A stretch of DNA of 20,252 nt from an uncultured Porphyromonadaceae bacterium (GCA_902462525.1 CABQCA010000028.1:1-20252), one strand, 5' to 3'; shown: positions 8,358-15,353, counted from the stretch's first letter. Translations and numbers: made by a program. Notes: generated by a model not told the origin, from the letters alone.

Positions 8358-8988
8358 CAAACGTACGCCGGCCTCTGTGGCCGCACATGTTCTGAGCGAC
8401 CTCTTTTCGCCTATGCTGGTGCCGGCCTACGGCATGATAGCCGCACTGACTCTTACTCCCATGAATCTTCTGCCGACATCACCCAAGGTGTGGGCCTGTG
8501 CGGGAGTTTTCTTTATCACGGCTGTTATTCCTATTCTTTTTATACTCACCCTGATACGTCTCGGAAAAGTAAGCGACACGGCAATCACGGACAAAAATGA
8601 GCGTACGCTGCCTTTTGTTGTCACAATATTGTGCTACGTTGGCGCGGCCTTCTACGTGCGCTATCTGCGCGCGCCTTTCTGGATAGTGAATTTCTTCACC
8701 GGCGCGGCACTGGTGTCGGCATTCTCGCTGCTGATAAACCACTGGTGGAAAATCAGTGCCCACGCGGGAGCTCTCGGCGGTCTGGCCGGCATCTTCTTCT
8801 GGATGGTGCAGCACAGTCTCATAGTGTATGCGCCGCTGTTCTGGCTCTGTGCGGTGATTATGGTTCTGGGGCTTGTCGGGTGGGCGCGCCTGTACCTCGA
8901 AAAGCATACGGTCCTTCAGGTTCTGGGCGGCGCCGTCCTCGGTTTTATCACCGAAGTCACTATCCTCGACATCATTTCCAGCTTTTAG
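8347..8988 (+). CDS. PAP2-like polytopic membrane protein
   Basis: A 213-residue integral membrane protein with about six hydrophobic segments. Three weak motif matches suggest the PAP2 lipid-phosphatase superfamily: DKNERTLPF in place of K-x6-RP, SAHAGALGG in place of PSGH, and ARLYLEKHTVLQVLGG in place of SR-x5-H-x3-D. The two histidines are there, but the terminal aspartate and several arginine/proline positions are not, so catalysis is uncertain. If active, it would remove phosphate from a membrane lipid such as a prenyl or phosphatidyl phosphate at the outer face. ATG 8347 lies inside the end of rpoN (11-base overlap), implying translational coupling. A longer in-frame reading from 8248 lies wholly inside rpoN and is rejected. 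The stop codon is the left edge of the 171-bp repeat. Confidence 0.6.
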   Translation: MNNSKRTPASVAAHVLSDLFSPMLVPAYGMIAALTLTPMNLLPTSPKVWACAGVFFITAVIPILFILTLIRLGKVSDTAITDKNERTLPFVVTILCYVGAAFYVRYLRAPFWIVNFFTGAALVSAFSLLINHWWKISAHAGALGGLAGIFFWMVQHSLIVYAPLFWLCAVIMVLGLVGWARLYLEKHTVLQVLGGAVLGFITEVTILDIISSF

Positions 8989-9153
8989 AGTATGTTTACT
9001 TTTAACTTTATGAAATCTTTAGAGGCTTTTTCGGCCTGTTTTAAGCTTTCATTCAGTCGTTATGGAACCCCATAACTCCTTCATTCAATCTCAAAACATA
9101 CTCTAAAAATCTATCTAAATCTTAACATAAACCAAAAGTAAACATACTCTTAA
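8983..9153. repeat. 171-bp inverted-repeat-bounded element, copy 1
   Basis: This intergenic element matches 14208-14378 at about 163 of 171 positions with no gaps. GAGTATGTTTACTTTT (8988-9003) and its exact reverse complement (9134-9149) are perfect 16-bp terminal inverted repeats. A third half-site in reverse orientation, AAAACATACTC, is at 9093-9103. A central hairpin pairs GTTATGG (9059-9065) with CCATAAC (9070-9076) around AACC. There is no open reading frame and no clear target-site duplication. The left end contains the stop codon of the PAP2-like gene. It resembles a miniature inverted-repeat transposable element or a dispersed intergenic repeat. It might also act as a transcription end or RNA-stability structure, since it closes an operon. 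Confidence 0.85.
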
Positions 9154-9171
9154 CAATTAGAATTTAGATAT

Positions 9172-9678
9172 ATGAAACCAGTTGTAAGTATCATCATGGG
9201 CAGTACTTCCGACCTGCCGGTGCTTCGCAAGAGCGCCGAATTTCTGGAGCAGATGGAAGTGCCTTTCGAGATGCACGCTCTGAGTGCGCACCGCACTCCG
9301 GCGGCAGTGGAAAAATACGCCACCGAGGCCGCGGGCCGTGGTGTGAAGGTGATAATCGCCGCAGCGGGTATGGCTGCCGCGCTGCCGGGCGTGATAGCGG
9401 CTCTTACTCCGCTGCCGGTCATCGGCTTGCCTGTTGCTTCGACTCTCGACGGTGTCGATGCCCTGCTGTCGATTATCCAGATGCCCCCGGGCATACCGAC
9501 AGCTACAGTAGGCATAGGAGCGGGTCTCAATGCAGCCGTGCTTGCCGTGCGTATTCTCGCACTTGGCGACGAAGCTCTTGCTGCGCGCTATGCCGCCTAC
9601 TGTGCCGGACTGTCGGCGAAGGTGACGAAAGCCGACGCCGAACTTGCCGCTATCGCCGACTACCGTTTCAAGGTATAA
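9172..9678 (+). CDS. purE: N5-carboxyaminoimidazole ribonucleotide mutase
   Basis: Class I PurE, a cytosolic octameric enzyme that converts N5-CAIR to CAIR in de novo purine synthesis. The 168-residue protein has GSTSD at residues 10-14, SAHR at 38-41 (the histidine is the catalytic general acid/base), the AGMAAALPG loop and the MPPGIPTATVGI segment, all hallmarks of the family. Length is typical. The gene starts 18 bases after the first repeat; no -33/-7 promoter was recognised between them, so transcription may come through the repeat. No other purine gene is adjacent, and no purK is visible. The purE region is separated from the next gene by a promoter. Confidence 0.95.
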   Translation: MKPVVSIIMGSTSDLPVLRKSAEFLEQMEVPFEMHALSAHRTPAAVEKYATEAAGRGVKVIIAAAGMAAALPGVIAALTPLPVIGLPVASTLDGVDALLSIIQMPPGIPTATVGIGAGLNAAVLAVRILALGDEALAARYAAYCAGLSAKVTKADAELAAIADYRFKV

Positions 9679-9704
9679 GAAAAATTGCGAAAAAAAGAAA
9701 TCTT

Positions 9705-9738
9705 TTTGCACTAATATAGAAATAAAAACGTACATTTG
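9705..9738 (+). promoter_or_regulatory. Probable promoter of the DUF805 gene
   Basis: TTTG (9705-9708) and TACATTTG (9731-9738) match the Bacteroidetes -33/-7 boxes with a 22-base spacer, slightly long. The ATG at 9770 follows 31 bases after the -7 box. Confidence 0.6.
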
Positions 9739-9769
9739 CAAAAACCTTTCTAATCTAATTGTTTTCGAT

Positions 9770-10219
9770 ATGCAAAGACAAGTAACATTTATGGAAGCCA
9801 TCAAGATGGGCTTCGACAAGTACTGCTGCTTCACCGGCCGCGCCTCGCGTTCGGAATATTGGTGGTGGGTACTCTTTACTTTCCTGATCGGTGTCGTGCT
9901 GAGTCCGTTCGGCGAAACAGGCGAAATTCTCAGCGGCATAGTCACATTGGCACTTTTCCTTCCCGGACTTGGCCTTGTTTTCCGTCGTCTTCACGATATC
10001 GGCAAGTCGGGCTGGTTCTGGCTGCTGGTCTTCATACCCATTGTTGGTGCTATTATTCTGATTATATGGTTTGTTAAGGATAGCGAGCCTGTCGCTAACC
10101 AGTACGGCCCTGTGCCCAACATGGTCGGCGGCGACGATTTCTATACCGGCGCTGCTCCCCGCTCCACTACCGCACCCCGTTCGGGCGGCAGCATCAAAGG
10201 CGGAGGCAACAAATTCTGA
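9770..10219 (+). CDS. DUF805 family membrane protein
   Basis: A 149-residue inner-membrane protein of the DUF805 (YhaH-like) family, whose function is unknown. The recognisable parts are an N-terminal GRASRSEYWWW segment, two to three membrane helices, RRLHDIGKSGWFW between helices, and a FVKDSEPVANQYGP segment before a cytoplasmic tail rich in serine, threonine and glycine. The start at 9770 is preferred because the family begins with a short MEA-type lead into the GRASRSE motif. An upstream in-frame extension to 9644 would run through the promoter and into purE. It is transcribed alone, from its own promoter to a strong terminator. Confidence 0.88.
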   Translation: MQRQVTFMEAIKMGFDKYCCFTGRASRSEYWWWVLFTFLIGVVLSPFGETGEILSGIVTLALFLPGLGLVFRRLHDIGKSGWFWLLVFIPIVGAIILIIWFVKDSEPVANQYGPVPNMVGGDDFYTGAAPRSTTAPRSGGSIKGGGNKF

Positions 10220-10240
10220 TATCCCTTTTATCGGGCATAA

Positions 10241-10284
10241 CCCCGTGTACTGCAGCATATCCGGCTGCAGTGCACGGGGATTTT
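10241..10284 (+). terminator. Strong hairpin terminator after the DUF805 gene
   Basis: CCCCGTGTACTGCAGC (10241-10256) pairs along its full 16 bases, with one G-U pair, to GCTGCAGTGCACGGGG (10264-10279) around a seven-base loop. ATTTT follows. It ends the single-gene DUF805 unit about 55 bases before the pyrE -7 box. Confidence 0.8.
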
Positions 10285-10339
10285 CATGGTAGCTGCGCGA
10301 AAAAACGGAGCAGGGTAGGGGAATGACAGAAAAAATGCG

Positions 10340-10347
10340 TATATTTG
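10340..10347 (+). promoter_or_regulatory. -7 box of the pyrE promoter
   Basis: TATATTTG matches the Bacteroidetes TAnnTTTG box and lies 29 bases before the pyrE ATG. No good TTTG -33 box is seen about 20 bases upstream, so the promoter may be weak or use a variant -33. Confidence 0.55.
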
Positions 10348-10376
10348 CAACTTAAAAGTCAATACTATAAAGAACT

Positions 10377-11015
10377 ATGGATAACGTATCGCGCCTTCTC
10401 TCCGAGAAACTTCTCAAAATCAGCGCAGTAAAACTTCAGCCCGCCAATCCTTTCGTATGGGCATCGGGCTGGAACTCACCTATTTATACCGACAACCGCC
10501 GCACACTTTCGTACCCCGAAATCCGTACTTTCATCAAGGTGGAACTGACACGTCTTGTGACTGAACATTTCGGCGACGTTCAGGCTGTCGCCGGTGTTGC
10601 GACGGGCGCTATTGCCCAGGGCGCTCTTGTGGCCGACGAACTCGACCTTCCCTATGTGTATGTCCGTTCGAATCCCAAGGATCACGGTCTGGAAAACCTT
10701 ATCGAAGGAGATCTTCGTCCCGGCATGAAGGTTGTTGTGATAGAGGACCTTGTGTCGACCGGTAAAAGCTCGCTGAAGGCTGTAGAAGCAATCCGCGCCG
10801 CCGGTTGCGAAGTTGTCGGTATGCTTGCTCTCTTTACCTACGGCTTCCCTGTGGCCGAACGCAACTTCGAGGAGGCCGGCGTGAAGCTGATTACCCTCAG
10901 CGACTACAACACCATGATTGACGTTGCTCTGGAAACGAACTATATCACTGAAGGCGAAATCGAAACCCTCCGCCGCTGGCGTAAGGACCCCGCCAACTGG
11001 GTTCCCGAAAGGTGA
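10377..11015 (+). CDS. pyrE: Orotate phosphoribosyltransferase
   Basis: A cytosolic enzyme that joins orotate and PRPP to give orotidine 5'-phosphate in de novo pyrimidine synthesis. The 212-residue protein carries the type I phosphoribosyltransferase PRPP-binding motif VVVIEDLVSTGKSS at about residues 119-132, with the acidic pair E123-D124. The N-terminal hood has the FVWASGWNSPIYTDNR segment typical of PyrE. The start follows a TATATTTG promoter box at a normal distance. It heads a closely spaced set: an SRPBCC gene 26 bases on, then a lipoprotein, an SGNH hydrolase and an MBOAT acyltransferase. The pairing with an SRPBCC gene is, to my knowledge, common in Bacteroidales. Confidence 0.95.
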   Translation: MDNVSRLLSEKLLKISAVKLQPANPFVWASGWNSPIYTDNRRTLSYPEIRTFIKVELTRLVTEHFGDVQAVAGVATGAIAQGALVADELDLPYVYVRSNPKDHGLENLIEGDLRPGMKVVVIEDLVSTGKSSLKAVEAIRAAGCEVVGMLALFTYGFPVAERNFEEAGVKLITLSDYNTMIDVALETNYITEGEIETLRRWRKDPANWVPER

Positions 11016-11041
11016 AAAGAGGAGTTTAGAAGAACAGAAAT

Positions 11042-11455
11042 ATGGCAAAATATACATCGAAACCGGCTGTCGTAAATCAGCCGGCCACTGAGTTGGCCGT
11101 CAAATTCGGTGATTTCCGTCATCTTCAGCAGAAACTCGACGAGCTTCCCGCCGACGAGCGCGCACGCATAGGTGAAGTCGCTTTCGGCAGCGATACGATC
11201 ACCATCACCACGCCGCAGGTAGGCGAAATAGCCCTCAAGGCTGTGGAGCGCACTCCCGAGCATGTTGTTCTTGCTGCAGAAAAGTCGCCGGTGCCTCTTA
11301 AACTCGAAGTGACATTCAAGGCTCTCAGTTCTGAAAGCACCGAGATACAGGGGGCCATCGACGTAGAGCTTCCCATGATGCTGCGTCCGCTCGTCGGGCC
11401 GACACTGCAGCGCGCCGCCGACCAGTTCGGCACGCTTTTTGCAAATCTTGCCTGA
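11042..11455 (+). CDS. SRPBCC (START-like) family protein
   Basis: A 137-residue soluble protein with no signal peptide. The pattern (an opening strand-rich segment, an amphipathic helix around residues 25-40, several strands including a long TFKALSSESTEIQGAIDVELP stretch, and a long C-terminal helix) fits the START/Bet v1-like helix-grip fold that binds hydrophobic ligands. I recognise the family mainly from its overall shape and its position right after pyrE; there are no catalytic motifs to check. No ligand or function can be named. It lies 26 bases after pyrE and 7 bases before the next gene, so it is co-transcribed. Confidence 0.6.
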   Translation: MAKYTSKPAVVNQPATELAVKFGDFRHLQQKLDELPADERARIGEVAFGSDTITITTPQVGEIALKAVERTPEHVVLAAEKSPVPLKLEVTFKALSSESTEIQGAIDVELPMMLRPLVGPTLQRAADQFGTLFANLA

Positions 11456-11462
11456 CAGGTCC

Positions 11463-11954
11463 ATGCGTACAGCCCTCTCCTGCATGCTACTGTGCGCTGC
11501 CGCTGTCTTCGGAGGCTGCGATACTCTCGACGACGACCGCATACCGCCTGCGGCTGTCAATATCGCATTTCCGAGTGTCGCCGAGTGGGACGTCTACGGT
11601 GTGTCGGGCGCGCTGGATCACAAGCGCTTCATTCCGGAGCAGAATCTGCCCAAAGGCTTTTTCTACACGGCGTCGACCTATTGCGGATTCGGAGGCATTC
11701 TGCTTGTTGGCGATGTCCTTGGTGTGCCTCAGGCCTATGACCTGTCGTGCCCGGTGGAACGAAGCACCACGGTGCGTGTGCGTATCAACACCGAGACCAA
11801 TCTTGCCGAGTGCCCCAAATGCCACAGTACCTACGATGTCTTCTCGCTTACGGGGCATCCTGTGTCGGGCGAGGCCGCCTCTAAGGGCTACGGCCTGCGG
11901 CACTACCATGTAGGTCCCGGTCGCGGCACGGTGTATATGCTGATAAGCAACTGA
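11463..11954 (+). CDS. Lipoprotein with a degenerate Rieske-like domain
   Basis: A 163-residue exported lipoprotein. The signal peptide ends in VFGGC with the lipidated Cys19. The C-terminal half reads like a Rieske [2Fe-2S] fold: a small strand-rich region, a first loop YDLSCPVE (Cys96), and a second loop CPKCHSTYDVF (Cys117, Cys120, His121) followed by GHPVSGEA and GLRHYHV, the expected proline-loop and closing-strand positions. The first loop lacks the histidine of the canonical C-x-H pair, and the second has C-x2-C-H rather than C-x2-H. A standard Rieske cluster is therefore unlikely; zinc or a structural disulfide is possible. ATG 11463 is preferred to an in-frame start at 11439 that overlaps the SRPBCC gene. 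It lies 7 bases from each neighbour. Function unknown. Confidence 0.65.
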   Translation: MRTALSCMLLCAAAVFGGCDTLDDDRIPPAAVNIAFPSVAEWDVYGVSGALDHKRFIPEQNLPKGFFYTASTYCGFGGILLVGDVLGVPQAYDLSCPVERSTTVRVRINTETNLAECPKCHSTYDVFSLTGHPVSGEAASKGYGLRHYHVGPGRGTVYMLISN

Positions 11955-11961
11955 TTTACTT

Positions 11962-12747
11962 ATGAAACGGCACTACATGGAGCTATGGCTGCTGCTGGTG
12001 GCGGCATTCGCGATTTTCGCTGTGGCCTCGGCTTTCGAGATGCCCGAGCTCGCCGGACACCGCCTGAAGTCGGCCGGAATAGTGCCGTCGCTGCTTGCCG
12101 CCGCCGAAGAAGAAGAGAACGGTACTGCGCCGGCCGACAGCATTGTCGCGCAGTCTGAGCCTGAACCGGTGCCGTGCGATACGACAACGAAAACAATCCT
12201 TTTCATAGGCGATTCGATGCTTGAAGGTCTTGGTCCGAGACTCGCCGCCTATGCCGACAAAAACGGACATACACTATATACGGTAATCTGGTACAGTTCG
12301 ACATCGGAGGTCTGGGGCCGTTCCGACAAGCTACGGAGCTACATCAACCGCGTGCACCCCGACTACATATTTGTGTGTCTCGGCGCCAATGAACTTTTTG
12401 TCAGCAATATTGCCGACAGACGCCGGCAGTATGTGAAAAATATTCTTGCAGATATCGACACCATACCTTATCTGTGGATAGGTCCTCCGAACTGGAAGCC
12501 TGACACCGGCATCAACAGTCTGGTGGCTTCGGAGGCCAAGCCCGGCGGCTTCTTCCTCAGCGACGGCATGACCTTCGAGCGCAGCAAAGACGGCGCACAC
12601 CCTACCCGCGAGTCGGCGGCGCTGTGGATGGACAGTGTGCTGCACTGGATGCCTGCCCACAGCTTCCACCCCATACGCATGGAAAAGCCCGAGACCGCCG
12701 CAGGGCGTCCGCGGCGTGTTTTTGTTCATCAGCCCTCGGAACGATGA
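11962..12747 (+). CDS. Membrane-anchored SGNH/GDSL hydrolase, partner of an MBOAT acyltransferase
   Basis: A 261-residue protein with one N-terminal membrane anchor (about residues 8-25), an acidic, proline-containing linker (about 45-75) and a periplasmic SGNH domain. The catalytic blocks are present: FIGDSM with the nucleophile Ser85, LGANE at 140-144 with the block III asparagine, and DGAHPT at 210-215 with the Asp210/His213 pair. In systems such as AlgX/AlgJ, DltD and PatB, such proteins take an acyl group exported by an MBOAT protein and place it on a polysaccharide or cell-wall polymer. The next gene is an MBOAT sharing an ATGA overlap (12744-12747), so the two are translationally coupled and probably act together. 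The polymer modified is unknown. Confidence 0.85.
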   Translation: MKRHYMELWLLLVAAFAIFAVASAFEMPELAGHRLKSAGIVPSLLAAAEEEENGTAPADSIVAQSEPEPVPCDTTTKTILFIGDSMLEGLGPRLAAYADKNGHTLYTVIWYSSTSEVWGRSDKLRSYINRVHPDYIFVCLGANELFVSNIADRRRQYVKNILADIDTIPYLWIGPPNWKPDTGINSLVASEAKPGGFFLSDGMTFERSKDGAHPTRESAALWMDSVLHWMPAHSFHPIRMEKPETAAGRPRRVFVHQPSER

Positions 12748-14213
12748 ACGAGTTGCTGCATAATATCGGCCGCTGTCTCACCTACGACCCTGCGGCGCCG
12801 ATGCTTTTTTCGTCGGGCACTTTCTGGGCGCTTTTTCTGCTGTTCATGCCTCTCTACGGGCTGCTTCGCAGCCGCCTGTTGCAGATGCTGGCTTTTGTGA
12901 CTGCTTTCAGTTTTTTCTTCTATTACAAAAGCAGTGGATTCTTCGTGGGTCTGCTGGCGTTGACATCGCTTCTCGACTGGCTGCTGTCGCGGGCTATGGC
13001 GCGCCCGGGCCGCAGCCGGGTTTTCCGTCGGGGTTGCCTGGCGCTTTCACTGACATTCTCGCTCGGCATTCTCGCATATTTCAAGTATGCCAACTTCTTC
13101 CTGTGGAATATCAATGCCATGGTCGGCGGCAATTTTCAACCTCTCGACCTTGTGCTGCCTGTAGGCATTTCGTTCTATACTTTCCAGTCGGTGAGCTATA
13201 TGGTGGATGTGTACAAAGGACGGGTGTCGCCCACGGACACCTGGCTTGAGTATGCTTTCTTTCTGTCGTTCTTTCCGGCACTTGTCGCCGGTCCTATCGT
13301 GCGTGCCGATTATTTTCTTCCTCAGATACGCGAGAACCGCCACGCCTCGCGCACCGAAGTCTATACAGGCCTGTGGCTGATAATTCTGGGCGTGCTCAAA
13401 AAGGCTGTCATCGCCGACTATATCGCCCAGTACAACGACCTTATCTTCCAGACCCCCGGCGGCTACTCGGGCTTCGAGACACTTATGGGCGTCATAGGTT
13501 ATACCATGCAGATCTACTGCGACTTCTCGGGCTATTCCGACATGGCGATCGGCATAGCACTCATCATGGGTTTCCGACTGGCCCGGAATTTCAACTTTCC
13601 TTACAAGGCGCGCAATCTCACCGATTTCTGGCGTCGCTGGCACATATCGCTGTCGACATGGCTGCGCGACTACATCTACATCCCTCTCGGCGGCAACCGC
13701 AAGGGCACTGCACGCACCTATGTCAATAATTTCGCCACCATGCTCATCGGTGGCCTCTGGCATGGCGCAGCATGGAAATTCGTGTTCTGGGGCGCCATGC
13801 ACGGTGCCGGTCTTGCCGTTCACAAGGCCTCGAAGCCATGGCTGGGGCGAGTGGCCGACACCTGGCCCGTGAAAGCCCTGTCGTGGCTGACGACAATGGT
13901 GTTCGTGAGCATGCTGTGGGTGTTTTTCCGCGCCGACAGCTGGGCCGACAGCCTCACTGTGATAGGCAGTGTGTTCACCGATTTCTCGCCGGCCTATATT
14001 CCGGCATTTGCTGCAGCACGCACCATGTGGCTGGTGCTGATGGCCGTAATCATTGTCGCCCACTGCCTGCCGTCTGCTTTCTGGGAGCGTGCCGCAGAAT
14101 GGTTCGTGCGCACGCCCTGGCTTGTAAAGCTCCTCATATTCACAGTCACCGTCCAGCTTGTTCTCGAATTCCGCTCCGAATCCGTAACCCCTTTCATCTA
14201 TTTCCAGTTTTAG
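12744..14213 (+). CDS. MBOAT family O-acyltransferase (AlgI-like)
   Basis: A 489-residue polytopic membrane protein with about ten or more hydrophobic segments. It moves an acyl group, usually acetyl from acetyl-CoA, across the membrane for transfer to an extracytoplasmic polymer. The family signature FWRRWHISLSTWLRDYIYIPLGG begins near residue 295 (given as W296, His300), and the invariant catalytic histidine is His340 in GLWHGAAW. The ending PFIYFQF is common in Bacteroidetes members. The start at 12744 overlaps the SGNH stop as ATGA; an in-frame extension to 12624 lies inside the SGNH gene and is not supported. The TAG stop is also the left edge of the second 171-bp repeat. Substrate unknown; a surface glycan is the likeliest target, given the glycosyltransferase downstream. 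Confidence 0.92.
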   Translation: MNELLHNIGRCLTYDPAAPMLFSSGTFWALFLLFMPLYGLLRSRLLQMLAFVTAFSFFFYYKSSGFFVGLLALTSLLDWLLSRAMARPGRSRVFRRGCLALSLTFSLGILAYFKYANFFLWNINAMVGGNFQPLDLVLPVGISFYTFQSVSYMVDVYKGRVSPTDTWLEYAFFLSFFPALVAGPIVRADYFLPQIRENRHASRTEVYTGLWLIILGVLKKAVIADYIAQYNDLIFQTPGGYSGFETLMGVIGYTMQIYCDFSGYSDMAIGIALIMGFRLARNFNFPYKARNLTDFWRRWHISLSTWLRDYIYIPLGGNRKGTARTYVNNFATMLIGGLWHGAAWKFVFWGAMHGAGLAVHKASKPWLGRVADTWPVKALSWLTTMVFVSMLWVFFRADSWADSLTVIGSVFTDFSPAYIPAFAAARTMWLVLMAVIIVAHCLPSAFWERAAEWFVRTPWLVKLLIFTVTVQLVLEFRSESVTPFIYFQF

Positions 14214-14378
14214 AGTATGTTTACTTTTAACTTTATGAAATCTTCAGAAGTTTTTTCGGCCTGTTTTAAGCTTTCATTCAGTCGTTATGGAACCCCATAA
14301 CTCTTTCATTCAATCTTAAAACATACTCGAACAATCTATCTAAATCTTAACATAAGCCAAAAGTAAACATACTCTTAA
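14208..14378. repeat. 171-bp inverted-repeat-bounded element, copy 2
   Basis: The second copy is in the same orientation as copy 1, with eight substitutions and no gaps. The 16-bp terminal inverted repeats (14213-14228 and 14359-14374) and the hairpin stem (14284-14290 with 14295-14301) are fully kept, while the differences fall between them. It again begins inside the TTTTAG that ends the upstream membrane-protein gene. The next gene's promoter (-33 box at 14387) starts 9 bases after its right end. Confidence 0.85.
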
Positions 14379-14386
14379 AAAACGGA

Positions 14387-14418
14387 TTTGCCTGGAATAA
14401 TATAAATTGATATATTTG
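14387..14418 (+). promoter_or_regulatory. Promoter of the glycosyltransferase-hydrolase operon
   Basis: TTTG (14387-14390), a 20-base spacer and TATATTTG (14411-14418) match the Bacteroidetes consensus exactly. The ATG at 14427 is only 9 bases after the -7 box, so the expected transcript begins at or within a few bases of the start codon. Confidence 0.75.
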
Positions 14419-14426
14419 CGGTTGCA

Positions 14427-15353
14427 ATGGAATGTAAGCTCTCAGTGGTCATACCGGTTTATAACAGGGCCGGAATCGTGAGCCGCACGCTGGATTCGGT
14501 GTCGGCTCAGACGTTGCGTCCGTTGCGAGTGATTCTTGTCGACAATAATTCTACCGACGGGAGTGTGACGGTGCTCGATGAATGGCGCCGACGGGAGTCG
14601 GCGCCAAACTTTGCTGTCGATATTATTGCTGAAAAAGAACCGGGGGCTGCAGCTGCCCGTAATGCCGGACTGGCTCGTGTGACAACGCCGTGGGTGATGT
14701 TTTTCGATTCCGACGACATCATGGACCCTGACCATTGCCGGCGAGCCATGGGTGCTGCCGACGATTCTGCCGACATCATAGGCTGGGATGTGGACATCGC
14801 TCTTAAATCGGGGCGGCGTACCGGTACGTTCGTAAGAGGAGCCTCGCATTTCGACAATATTTTCCGTGGAGGAATGGCCACACTTCGGTGGTGTGCCCGC
14901 ACGGAAACAGTGCGCCTGGCCGGTGGATGGAATCCGAAGGCGCTGATATGGGACGATATTGAGCTCGGAGCCCGTCTTATAGCAGCCGGCGCCCGTATCA
15001 AAGGTCTGACGGGTGCGCCGACAGCGCATACCGGTTATACCGCCGATTCCATCAGCTTTGCCCCGGCGGCTGAGAAGGCCGGGCGTATCAGAACGGTGCT
15101 TGCTCTCATCGAAGAGTCGCTCCCTGCCGGGAAACGCCACTATGTCGATTTCAAGCGTGTGCTTGCCGCCGGCGAGATGCTGCGCGAGAGCGGCGGAGCC
15201 GGTGTCTCCGGAGAGGCCGTGCGGCAGCTATATACCGAAGCGCTGATGCGTGCCGGCTCGGCATGGCACAGAGTCCTTATGCGCATGTGTTTTAATTATA
15301 TACGCCGGTATCCCCGGGGTGCCGTGCCTTTTTTGTCTGTTTTTGTGAAATGA
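14427..15353 (+). CDS. Family 2 glycosyltransferase
   Basis: A 308-residue inverting GT-A glycosyltransferase of the cytoplasmic or membrane-peripheral type. It begins almost at once with the nucleotide-sugar-binding strand LSVVIPVYNRA (residues 5-15) and has VDNNSTDGS next, AAARNAGL near 75, and the metal-binding DSDD at 94-97 within FFDSDDIMDPDH. A WDDIELGARL segment near 175 fits the acceptor-side ED motif. The fold requires a start at 14427, because no later methionine would keep the first strand. It has no clear membrane helices. Sugar donor and acceptor are unknown. It overlaps the next gene by four bases (ATGA), linking it to two serine hydrolase lipoproteins. Confidence 0.9.
   Translation: MECKLSVVIPVYNRAGIVSRTLDSVSAQTLRPLRVILVDNNSTDGSVTVLDEWRRRESAPNFAVDIIAEKEPGAAAARNAGLARVTTPWVMFFDSDDIMDPDHCRRAMGAADDSADIIGWDVDIALKSGRRTGTFVRGASHFDNIFRGGMATLRWCARTETVRLAGGWNPKALIWDDIELGARLIAAGARIKGLTGAPTAHTGYTADSISFAPAAEKAGRIRTVLALIEESLPAGKRHYVDFKRVLAAGEMLRESGGAGVSGEAVRQLYTEALMRAGSAWHRVLMRMCFNYIRRYPRGAVPFLSVFVK

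Noticed and set aside
9685..9708. A-run/T-run hairpin after purE as a terminator
   Set aside because: Pairing is almost only A-T with no stable stem, and the T-run doubles as the -33 box of the following promoter.
13047..14063. Minus-strand frame of 338 codons in the MBOAT gene
   Set aside because: Antisense to a well-conserved MBOAT protein; composition looks like a frame shadow.
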